A DNA stretch of 64,000 nt, from NCBI GenBank assembly GCA_030272155.1, contig CP126194.1, positions 1,240,001 through 1,304,000 of the forward strand, read 5' to 3'. The position numbers were made by a program, and so were the translations under genes. A model generated the notes under the pieces. The model worked only from the letters and a program-made list of their open reading frames with translations, had not been told where the DNA came from and did not search any database. Within the stretch, counting starts at the first letter, position 1. Every line of letters starts with the position of its first letter. The stretch comes from Tetradesmus obliquus. Its lineage: Eukaryota > Chlorophyta > Chlorophyceae > Sphaeropleales > Scenedesmaceae. Positions 24,290 to 35,596 of the stretch are shown piece by piece.

Positions 24290-27200
24290 TTACAGCGCAG
24301 TACCCGCAAAATCCTTTGCCATGTTCAACCGATCCTGCTGTGTGACTGTCTGCTGCACCGGAGCTGTTGGCGCCACTGGCGCAGGCAGCCGCTGCTGCAG
24401 CTGCAGCAGCGCGGGGTGCCGCTGATCTGCAGGTACTGCCTGCAACTTGTACAGTAGCAGCAGCATGGCTTTCAGCCGGTGCACAGCCTGCCTGGCCCCA
24501 GCAGCGACGGCATCCTTGGCGTCACGAAATGGCGTCGTGACACCGCAGCCGCCGCTGTTTTCTACCTGATGCTTGCAGACCAGCATCTCTGCCCCTGGAT
24601 GCTTGGCTGCGTAATTTTTGGGCGTGATGGTTAAGAACACCGACCTCAGCTTCAAATAAGGCGTGTTGTAGGCTGCCTCGAACTTGTTTGGGTTTGTGGC
24701 ATAACTGCTGTCAGGGATGTCTGTGTACTCCTCCTGCAGCCACTGTTTCTGCTGCTCCTCAGGCAGCTGCTGCAGCTGCTGCTTGACTGCTGCCGCTGGT
24801 GTATTGCCAGCCAGCACTGTTATCTGCAACCCCATCACCATCCGCTTCAAGTTGCCGTGATCTGAACTGTGCTCGTTCTCATTGTCCATTCTGATACAGC
24901 CTTCAGCCTTCAGCCGCAACACCAGCTGCCACAGCTCAGCCATGTCTGCTGCAAACTTCTGCATAACATCATAGCTGCAATTTGGCGTCAGGCCCAAGCT
25001 GTCCGCCAGCCGCCTGCCTCCTTCCAGGAACCATTCAGCAAATATGCGCTGCCCACCTGTTCCTGCAACTGCAGTAGGGGCTGCAAAGCCAGCTGCCACT
25101 GCTGGGACGCCGTCAACCTGCATACGCTGCTGACCCATTTCTGCTGCTGCCACTGCACCATCTCCTGTCATCGCCACATGGCCTGCAGGTGCTGCAGGCT
25201 CTTGCTGCACCGCCGGCGGCTGGTTTCCAGTCCCAGCCACCCGCCCAATGGCTGTCCGCTGGTGCTTGGAAGGTGACCCACCGTCGCCAGCAGCGCCTGG
25301 AGCCAGGTGCTGCTTCTTGGGGCTGCTGTTGCCCACCCCAGCAGCAGCACGCCCGGCCACAGCTGCCGCCAGCCCAGCAGCGTATGAGTTGCTCGATGCA
25401 GCTGCTGCTCTGGATGACAGGCCCATGCCCATGGCCACTTTGCCAGCGCTGGCCGCCGATGCTGGCCATGAAGCAGCGGGAGCAGCGGCAGCAGCTGGTG
25501 AAAGCATGATAGTCTGCTGGCTACTGGGGGTGAATGAGTCAAAATCGCCATGGCTCCGCTGTGACAGGCCACCAAGGCTCTGCTGCGCCAGCTGCCCTGG
25601 GCGTTGCACTGCTGTGCCAAAGCCTGCCATATAATCCTTTTTGGCCTGTTCACTCAGCTGCAGTGCCCGCAGGTGTTGCTTGCCAGGCTGAAAACCCTGC
25701 GCTGCCGGCGGTGCAAATGGCACAGACGCTACCTGCTGCTGTGCGCACGTCATCATGCGGCGGGAGTCTGCTGCTGCCAGTGGTGCCGGCGCTGCTGCTG
25801 CAGTCATGCCACGCTGCGCTGGGGATGTGCTCGCGCTGGAAAACAGGCTCCTGCTGGAATTGGGCATGCAGTTGTTTGCTGCATGCAGCACTCCCTTCTG
25901 CTGCATAGTGGGCTGCAACTGGCTGTATGGCACTGCTGCTGAAGGCTCGCCTATGCTGCGGCCCTGTAACATTCGTACCCTGGGAGAATCAGCTGCAGCC
26001 GCTGCAGTTGCGCTGAGAGACCATGTTGTAGCAGATGCGCGGCCCTTTGCTGCTGCTGCTGCTGCTGCAGGTGGTGTTGGTGTACTCTGCAGCAGGGGCT
26101 TGGTTACCAACACACTCTGGCTGGCCATGCCTGACGTCAGCTCCTTCTTTGCACTGCTGCAGCCGGCCACAGCAGCAGCAAGCCTGCCTGGAGTTGACCA
26201 CACATCATCATCATCAGCAGCAGATGAGCTGCTTGATGCAGCTGCCCTGTCTGCTGGTGGCCCAGCCTTAGTGCACAGGCCAACAGCACAAGGTGCCGGG
26301 TTTTTCAGTGAGGATGCTGGGGGATGTGGTGCGGGCGCTGCGCTCTTGTTGTAGCTGCTTGCTGCTCGAAACCTGCTGGGGTCAGTCAGGCCACTTTGGC
26401 TGAGCTGCATTAGCTGCTCCGTGCGGTCCATTGCAGTGCTTGCCATGGCTTCTCCAATGACCCGTGCGCCAAGCCTTGTTGCCAGGGAGTGCCGCTTCCC
26501 AGCCTCAAAGTCTCCTTGCAATTCTTGCACTGGCAGCAAGCTGGGCACCACTGGCGCCTGCTGTGGCGTGCTTGCCACCAAACTCTGCAGACGACCTCCT
26601 GCTGTCAGCACTGCTGCTGCTGATGCTGTTGAGGCAATGCCGGGCTGCTCCGGCGAGATGCTGTGGGCCGGTAGTTGGCTGCCGTGCATGCTAGGAAACA
26701 GATCTGCCACAGGCGGTGCCTGCTGCTGGTTGATGATTGTGTGCAGCTTGCTGTCTGGCGTTGCAGCCGAGTGCACGCCTATGCTGCAGCCCGCTAAATC
26801 TTCAGCAGGCGGCCAGGCAGCAGCATACAAATCCCAGCCTCCGCTTCCTGCTACTGCTGCTGCTGATGAGGATGGTGGAGGAGATGCTGCTGCTGCTGCC
26901 GAGGATGGTGGAGGGGATGCTTTTGCTGCTGCCGCTCCTGATGCCGGTGGAACTATTGCCCCTGCTGCTTCCACAGCTGGTGGGGGTGCCGCTGAAGGTG
27001 CTGTCGTCGATGGTGGTGAAGATGTTCGCGCCGAAATGCCCTTTATGTACCCATCCAGCTTGTGTGTGTGGAACAAACAGGACCGTACCTTGTTGGCATC
27101 TCTGCACGCTGCAGCTGGCACGCTGCGAGCTATCCTGATGCTGCTCTCCATCTCCTGCTCCTCCTGCCTCTGCATTGGCTTAGACAGTCCTGCGAAAGAG

Positions 27201-30139
27201 CGCTCAAACTTGACATAGAGCACAAATGCTGCCCTGTACATTTTTTCGACATCTTGGCACTGCTTCATGACGCCTGCGAGTGGCTGCGGTGCTTTTGTGG
27301 GTGTGGTGGCAACTGCAGGCCATCCTGCAACCTGCAGCAGCACCACAAAAGCAGCTGTGGTCAGCAATGCTGTGCATGTCGAGAACACATGAACCACCCA
27401 GCATCGGCCACAGATGAGTGTAATGGCCTGCAGCCAACTACGAGCAGCTTCGAGCTCAGGCAGCTGAACTGTCATGCCGCTGGCTGCATTGCAGCACTGC
27501 AGCAAATGGTTGGTGCCAAATCACCAACACATGCCCCTTCAAAGAGCCAGCATAAAACGCACCGCTGCTACGTTGTCCAGCTCTGCTTCAATGTTGTCCA
27601 CGTCTTTGCCTAGCAGCGGCTGCAGCATGTTGCCGCTGGCCGGTACTGCCTGCAGCCCTCGCGCCTCCTTGAGCTTCCTGACGTTGCTCTCGTTGCCGGG
27701 AATGTTGAACTCGGTGGTGGTCAAATAGGTCCAGACTTCAGCTGATGATGCTGTTTGATGAATCACAAAAGCAGAAAACAAACAAGTGGCGGCAATTCTC
27801 GGTTGGATTTTGACAATTTCAACGTTTTCAAGAATGAGAGACATCCACCCTACTCCTGGATGCAGCAATCATTGCTGATGCTGACATCAGCAGCATCATA
27901 AAGTTAGCTTACCTACTGCTTACAGCCCCGCTGCTACTGGCAGCGGCTGCCTGTCCCTTGAGCTGCCATTGTGTGTGGTGATTAGCGTTGCAGGGTCAAA
28001 CACCTGCAGGTCATCAGCCTTGAACACCTCGCACAGAGCGTCCAGCGCCAGCCGCACCAGCATCAGTGCCTCAGCAGTCACACCGCCCGGGCAAGCCAGC
28101 CGCGGCACGAATCTCTGCGAGCGCGTATCAGTAACACCAAAGCTGTATGTTATGACGTGCAGTCGCATCAAGCTTCCTGCATGGGAAGGGGTTGCTGTGA
28201 TGGCGCTGCTGGAGGGAAACAACACTCCTGAGCGCCAGTGAAAGGCATGAAGGGTTGTCCGAGATGCCTGCCATGCAAACTATGATGCTTGCTTGGCAGG
28301 CAGCCACACGGCATTCTGATAGCTTGTTGGTGGGTCTAGCACAAGTAGCACTGGCAGGGGCTGCAGGAAACACAAGCATAGATTGCTGTTGTTGCTGCTG
28401 CCCTTTACTACATGCTGCGCTTTACTAGATGCTTGATGCGGCGAGCACAATGATGGCTGTGCTGTCTAGTCTTCAGCCATCATGCAAGCCTGCACACACC
28501 TGAAGTGCTTGTGTTGCTGATCGTTGCTGTAGCCACATGACATGTACGCCAGCTTGTGTAGTAGGTGCTCGATGCCAGGTGGCAGCAGTGCGCAGAAGAA
28601 CAGCGCCGGGTCGTTCCTGTCCAGGCGCTGCGCCTCGGGGACACTGAAGCGGCTTTGAACTGGGAACCCTTCTGCCTTGGCCCTAGCCAGGTCCACGATC
28701 AGCTTCTTTGGTGTGCGGTAAAGCTGTACCCGGCCCTCTTCAGCTGTCACCTGCTCTACAACATAGTAGTTGATGCCGCCTTGCCTGCCATCGGGGTTGT
28801 CTGGGAACTTGGCCACCAGCACGCGGTTCCTGCAAGTGGGATAGTCAAGCGACAATCAGCACACAGCATATTGCTGGCCAAGCAAAGTGCGCCGAATGGA
28901 CATATTGACATGATTGCATCTTGTTGGTGCTGTGTCTGCCTTGCCCCCCAGCCAGAGCTGCATGAAATGCTGAGCTGGCAAGCAAGCACAGCCTGTTGCA
29001 CTGGACTGCGACAAATGATGCTTCAAACTGCCAGTTTGAGTCAACAGTGTATATAACGACTGTGAATGCCATGAAGCCGAGTGCTGCAGTTGTTGTACAA
29101 ACTATGCAGGACTTACAGCCACTCAAAGCCCTGTGCCCCAAAAGTCTCCGGCAGGGGCGGTGACACCTTGTCTGCAGCGGCAGCAAAATGCTCTGCTTTC
29201 TTCTTCACTGCTTCCAGGCCCAGCTCAGCCAGAGCCTTGAGGTCAGCCACAAGCTCTGAAGCAGGTGGCAGCCCTTCCTGCGTGCTGCTGCAGAAGTGTT
29301 CTCTGAAGCGCTCCAGCAGCAGCTTCATCAGACACAGGTTGTCGGGGTCAAACCCCACACTGTGGATCTGAGAACTTCTCTCCGCCATGCGCTCGTAGCA
29401 ATCCAGTCCTTCCTCCAGCAGCCGCAGCTCTTTCTGCCGCCGTGGTCGATCTCGCATTGTATAGTGGCTGTCCTCACTCTGCTGCTCCTGCTCCTTCTGC
29501 TGCCTGATCTGCAGTTCTAGCTGCCGCCTTCTGATGATCAGGGACTCGTGGTGCATCTGCGTCGGCATCATGGCGCTGCAGGGCCACATTGTATAAATGC
29601 TGGCCAGGGACTTGCTGTGGGCAAGGACGCCAAGGGAGAAGCAGGCGGTGAAGTCCACTGTGCCTGCAGGAGAATACACGAGCATGTAAGTGGCAGCACG
29701 GGAAAAACAAACATGCTGAACAAACCCTGCTTTGAAGCTTGGGGATATTTGGTGATGTTATTACAAGCAGAGAGAAGCAACACGACTAGGTGGACTCAAC
29801 CCCTGGCTGGTCTGCACAGGTCTGCAGCAGTTGGTTGTGGCTGTGCTGCTCGCGCTGCATCAACTGTTGCAGAGTCCAGTGCAGATACTGCAATTGCCGC
29901 AGGTTAACATACACTCACGATATTGTGGCAAGCAGGAGAAGTCCAAGTGCTTTGTTGGCTGACAGCTCTTGGATGGACCACTGAGTGATTCCTGCTGTGC
30001 AGCAGGTTGAGCACCAACTGAACTAGCACTGTACGGCCTTGGCTCCTCAAGTTGCGTTTCATGTGTGCTTGATTTGGGTAGGATGGTATCCATTCTTGGT
30101 TCCAGCGCAGAAGCTGGCTTGTCCAGGGCAACAGTTAGC
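24290..30139 (-). CDS. Large multi-exon protein of unknown function
   Basis: I do not recognise this gene. Likely exons, 5' to 3': 29919-30139, 29117-29663, 28500-28829, a piece ending near 27924 (from ~28172), about 27540-27750, and a long final part down to TAA at 24290-24292 that includes at least one small intron near 27080. The first three junctions agree in phase. The N-terminal half has a charged helix (ESLIIRRRQLELQIRQQKEQ) and a conserved-looking block (NRVLVAKFPDNPDGRQGGIN, RTPKKLIVDLARAKAEGFP). The middle is a long Ala/Ser/Pro/Gln-rich, probably disordered stretch. The C-terminal ~350 residues look folded (WLQEEYTDIPDSSYATNPNK, LKLRSVFLTITPKNYAAKHP). The start codon is uncertain: ATG at 30093 is in frame, and an upstream exon is possible. 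Confidence 0.55.
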
Positions 30140-31188
30140 CTGCAGGCGGGCACAGGTGGTGTCAGCTAATCTGACCATCGCTTCAGACTTGGGCTACATG
30201 CTGTAGCGTAATACGGAGATGAAATGAGGCCTATGTCGCTAGCATCAGCAGCCATACATCATAGACGTGTTAACCTTTGCCACTGCTGGACCTGCTGCTT
30301 TGAACTGCACCTGCAGTGCCTGTCAAGCAGGTGACCGTTTGTCAGGCGAGGGTGGACGCATCTGCGAGCAGGAGGCACTACTTATGAAACAAGCTGGTTG
30401 CAGGGTGTCCAAACAAGTATGAGGAGCATACTAGCTCATGCGCCTGCTGTGCTGGGCGGGACCTGCGGTGTCGCTGGTCTCGCTCCTACTGGCCGCACCA
30501 GAAGCGCTGAACCTTGTAGTTTGCTGATGATTCTTCTTTACCAATATGATAACGTGGCATTGAAGCAGTCTCTTCTCGTCGCGAATCCTGATACTATAGT
30601 AGTGGACAGCAGCAGTATAATGGCAGCAGCAGCACTCGTCCCTAGGCATGCTTCTCGCAAGGAGTAGCTTGACGTGATAACAAGACCTGCTCTGAGAACG
30701 GCTGTGCCGTGCCCCTCCCCTGAAACCCAATATGCATCATGCTGCTCGTCGGGTAAACCCAATGCGTCCCTGCACGGACGTTTGTCATGACATTACTATC
30801 ACACCAAATGCAAGCGAACCAATCTACAGCCGAGCAAGCTGTGCAGGGCTGGCTACACAGCGATGCCAGAAGTCAAACGCCCACGTCACACATCGCCCGG
30901 AAATGCACGGCGAAATTGCCTGCACGGCACATGAACTTCGTGTCGAGTCCTGCAGTAGACACAGTTGCAGTGATCCCAGTTCGCAAAGTAGGTGCAACAT
31001 GATGCAGCTCTTACTTACGCGAAGTTGGCCGAGCTGTAAACTGCGACGGCTCTAACATGGGACTTGGATGAGACCGTTACTGCAAGGTGTTGCAGAGTAC
31101 CACGCAGTACAGCCAGCCATGCCAACGCCCCTGCATGGACCAGCATCTTCTGCAAACGATCTGCTGCCACCGCTGCTTGCGCTCACGC
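30140..31188. other. Intergenic, no gene seen
   Basis: It lies between the 5' end of the unknown gene and the stop of the PTGES2-like gene, both on the minus strand. It probably holds the promoter of the unknown gene. No supported coding sequence. Confidence 0.4.
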
Positions 31189-33728
31189 TCAGGCTGCTGC
31201 TGGCGGTGACAGCGCCTCCCTGCCCGGCACCTGCTTCACTTCGCAGCTCTCGCCCACCACCTGCACCATGCGGCTCAGCCACGGCCCAATCTTGCTGTGC
31301 ATCACGATATCATTGTACGTGTCTGTGCCGCGGATGGCCTGCAGCACCCCAAACACCGCCAGGTCAGCCAAATTGGGCTGCTGCCCTCCCAGGAACTGCC
31401 GGTTGCCCACAGCAGCCACAAAGCTGTTTGCATCAGCATACAGCGCCTCCCGCAGGTCTCCCTCGATGTTGTACTTCTTTGGCATGCCCTGCCCGACCTT
31501 CCACATCAGCACGGCGCCTGCCAGGCGCACAGACTGCTGCACGGCCCAGTTCCAGTGGCTCTGCTGCGTCATGTAGCTGAAGGTGTTCCAGGACTCGCTG
31601 CGCGCAGCAGCATAAGCAGCAAGCATCATGTTTAGGAAAAAACATAATGAAACAAACAGGCATGAGGGGAAAGACGTGTTGACTTTCACACCATGCTCGC
31701 CAGGTCACTGCAGGGTCAGCTGATAATCAATGCTGCAGCAATAAAGATGCACAGCAAAGGCAACTCAACAGGCACCAAACACCTCCCAAAGCAGATGTAG
31801 CTGGTGCTGCACGAATTTACAGCACATGCTGCAGAGAGCAACTGCATAAGCACCGCCTGTGGTCGCTGCTGCTGTGCATTGATTGCTGCTGGTGTTGCTG
31901 GAGAGGTCTATTGACACAGCCCCAGCTGCCATGCAACCGTGCTGCAAAGACCAAAGCTGCAGCAGCAGCGCGACTCACTCCCATGTGCGGTAGATGTTGG
32001 CTGTCATGACCTTGACAAAGCGCTCATCCACCCACTTCCGCCAGCGCCGTTCCTCTTCTGCACTGCTGCTGCTGTCGCTGCCGCCGATGCTGCTGGACTT
32101 GCCGCTGAACCTGCGGAATGACAGATAGCAAAACAGCAGTGACACAAAACCTGTGTCATGACAATTCTGCGGCTGCCAATCCTGTTGGCGGTTAGCCACT
32201 GCTGCAGCGGCTGCTTGCCTGCATCTCTGCTGCCGTCCCCTGCACCTGCTGCAAGTGTTTCCTGGCTTTCACATAACATGCTCGCAACATCAAGTACAAA
32301 TGGCTTTGGCACACATGGTCTCTTCCAGCACCACACCCACTCCCTGCCATCAGAGCAACTAAGCCCTGCGTGCTGCCCCTGCTGAAACTCCAAACCACCA
32401 TCCCCTACTCACCAGCTCTTGCTGCCCTTGCTGCTGCCGTCGCTGCTGCCGCTGCTGCTGCTGCCGGCCTGCAGCTCTGCCGCCAGCCTGCTGATGATGG
32501 CACTGCTGTCCACGAGCACATCATCACCCATTTGCACCACAGGCACCTTGCGGTAGCTGCTCCAGCGCAGCTCGCCCTTGGTCAAAGGGTTGACCTCCAC
32601 TGTGCTATACGGCACCTGCACAAATATCACATAGAGGCGGCAGATATGCTGTTCAGTAGCTGCAAGAAGTGCTCCGGCGTTGCTGCTGCAAGTGCTAGTT
32701 CAAGTGCAACACTTCACCCAGCCCCCTGCTGCTGGCTGGCATACGGCAGGTTGCAGGAACACCCGGGGTTACTGCAGGCTGCACCACACCTGCAGAATGC
32801 CATGTATAATGATCTGCCAAACAGCTGGCTAGAAATGTGTTGGACAAACTGTTTGCCATGGGCATCTTGCTTATAAAATATATCCATAACTGGCAGTGGC
32901 TGCAGCCCGCACCTTGTGGTAGTCCAGGAAGGCTTTCACCTTGCAGCAGAAGGGGCACACCTCGTACTGGTACAGCGTGATGTTGCTCGGCAGCTGCCCG
33001 GTAGGCCTGGGCAGGGTGTAGGGGTCGGCTGGCGGGCTGAGCGCCTGCAGGAAACATGCACAGGGGCAGCTGGCGGGATGAGGGCTTGCAGGCAACAGGC
33101 ACGGGCAACTTCCTGCAAACTGCATAGCTGTGCATGCAGCCATGCGCCACATGGCTGGCGCTGGGGCTTGTTACTAGACGCCAGGTTGCACAGACACCCT
33201 GCCAAACACACCACAAGCGCGCCGCAGGAACACTGCTGTTGCCTGTGAACGTACACAAGCAGTGCCTGACATCCCTCAGTGCAACTGCTGTGTAGGGAGT
33301 CAGCTTACCGCTCTACCTGGTGTCATTGTCTGAGCTATTGCTTCCTACCATCCGATGAACAATCCTGATGGTTGCATGTACAGCAGCTGTGTATGTGCTT
33401 ACCTGCTCAGGAGCAGCTGCATCTGCCTGCGCCACTTTCGACTGCGCTGCTGCGACTGCCGAGGCAGCCACTGCCAGGGAGGCACCAGCCCATGCAGCTG
33501 ACGGACTCCATGTGCTCTGCTGACTGCCACTGCAAAACGAACAAGCAGTTTATCTGGTGTCATGAGAGGATCAAGTGGGAGTGACAGCAGCAGCAGGATG
33601 TGGTGCACATACCTACTGCTAGTGGAGAACGCTGCCGGGACGAGGTGAGAAGCTTGCGTAATGCAAGGAGCAGATGCCTTCAAAACATGTGGCAGCCTGG
33701 GCAGCTGCTGCGCTAGCACGCGCAGCAT
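31189..33728 (-). CDS. PTGES2: Prostaglandin E synthase 2-like thioredoxin/GST-fold protein
   Basis: Six exons join in phase: 33613-33728, 33403-33529, 32913-33044, 32413-32615, 31979-32110 and 31189-31597. They give 372 residues ending in TGA. The N-terminal segment (MLRVLAQQLPRLPHVLKASA, ending AAFSTSSS) resembles a mitochondrial presequence; an in-frame ATG at 33824 would add 32 residues. The glutaredoxin-like domain has the Cys-Pro-Phe-Cys site at residues 111-114 (VCPFCCKVKAFLDY) and the cis-Pro region VPVVQMGDDVLVDSSAII. The GST-C-like domain has the family signatures IYRTWDESW, HWNWAVQQSVRLAGA, PKKYNI and PNLADLAVFGVLQAIRGT. In plants and algae a prostaglandin role is not established; a redox or heme-binding membrane-associated role is more likely. 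A piece of its last exon is copied at 20532-20667. Confidence 0.88.
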
Positions 33729-33857
33729 CCTTGCGAGACGTGCGTGGGAGAATGTCACTACTGGGCGGTGACGGTGATGATCTGGCGCAGCGAACTCTGC
33801 ATATATTGCAAGGAGCCGTAGCATCAACGACGCGGTGACCACGCAGCTGATCTGCAC

Positions 33858-35180
33858 TCTTCAACAGAACCTTGCCCGATGACACCCCCCTCGTAACACC
33901 TCTGGGTGGTTGGGGCATTGTTTTTCTGGTGCTGTTGGTTGAAGTTTCTGAAATTTGTTTGAATCTTGAATTCGTATCAATGCATCTGCTGGCATGGAGT
34001 ACCCCTTGGAGCTCCAGCTGCAGGGCACGTGCTTGTTGGCAGGAGGCACATCAGCCAGCATGGAGACCCTCAACCCTCAACTGTGGCAACGCTGCTGTTA
34101 TGGAGGTTTCCCGTGACAGACAGTTTCGAAAGTTCAACCCAGTGGCAGCACACGTAAGCACATGCTCGTCTCCCTGCAACCAGCACATCCCTGTCATCAC
34201 CCAGCAACGTTCCGTCACAATTCACCAAGAAGGCACACAGGTATGCTGGCATGCACCTCACACACCAAAGATAGTACACGGGAGATGCCCACGGCACAGC
34301 AGGTGCTGCATCTGCTGCAGCGACACAGCCTAGCGTGGCCAGACACCAGATGGAGGAACACAGCTGAGTAGCCTTGGTGTGGCCATAGTTGAGCAACACC
34401 AACTGTAGAGAGAGCTGCTGCTCCAGGTACCTGACAGAAATGAGCCATGCATACCTAAAAGAGAGTGCTGCCGCACATACACTAGCCTTTTACAAGGCCA
34501 ACCACACGATCTAGATTCCAGCAGCAGTACACGTGTACAGCGTGTTAACATGACTGTCATGATACAGACCAACAGTTGGTTCCTGAGCAACAAGGGTGCA
34601 CTGTGCATACCACAACATGCGTAACAATAACGCCAACCCCTGGTGGACGGTCTCGCCGCCATGCAGCTGGCTGTGCCCTTGGACAACAGTGCAAACAATC
34701 CTCCCAGCCTCAGAGCAAAACACCTGACTGTTGTATATGCTGACAATCCACAAGACCAACTCCACGAGACGCGGGCAGCTATGGAGACAACGGTGGATTT
34801 GTGATACATGCAAGCGCTAGTACATGCGCACAGCGCGCAATGCCCGCTGCAGCCTGCCTGCCCATCGGCTGACCAACAAGAGACTTGGTCCAAGTCTTAC
34901 AATTAGATGTTTGGCATTTTGGACTATGCTCACCACATGCCAAATATGCGCACCCATTGCACAACCCATAAAGAGGCAAAAACTGCGCACACAGTGCACC
35001 CTCCAACTGTGTGCGCGGTCGGCGCTAGCACGCCATGTCAATTGATCCGCACTTAAATCCGGCCTCGACCCACTGCGCTGAGTGATGCTTGATGCCAACC
35101 GCCGCGACAGGTCCGCCTGTGGGCTGGTCTGCGCACCGTACACACCCGGCAGCCACAGTGCATGCTACTTCGCCACAACC
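33858..35180. other. Intergenic, no gene seen
   Basis: It lies between the 5' end of the PTGES2-like gene and the decayed exon copies beyond the GWD stop. No supported coding region. Confidence 0.4.
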
Positions 35181-35372
35181 GGCTCACACCTGCAGGCGCG
35201 TCTGCACCACGTACACGGTGTTCTCGGGGTCCACCACTACCTCAGCACCCCAGCAGCAGCAGCAGCTGCACAGCGGGCTTGTGGCAAAACGCCGAGATAC
35301 GCCATATTAAGCTTACACCTGGGGGCGCGTCTGCACCACGTACACGTTGCCCTCAGGACTTCACAGCACTTC
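35181..35372 (-). repeat. Two decayed copies of the last GWD exon end, beyond the stop
   Basis: The segment coding VYVVQTRPQ plus the following GTGTAAG/GTGTGAG recurs at about 35185-35235 (VYVVQTRLQ) and 35318-35360, roughly 120 bp apart. The true terminal exon is 35437-35562. The copies lack the upstream half of the exon. Confidence 0.88.
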
Positions 35373-35436
35373 TGCCACCCCAGCAGAAGCAGCAGCAGCC
35401 GCAGCAGTACAGCAAGCCAACTACACCAAAACTGCC

Positions 35437-35564
35437 TTACACCTGGGGGCGCGTCTGCACCACGTACACGTTGCCCTCTGGGTCCACCACTCCCTCAATG
35501 TCCTGCGCACTGCCCAGCGCAGCCTCAATGGCGGCACCCACCTTGCAGATGTCGCTCATCACCT

Positions 35565-35596
<32 letters not shown>

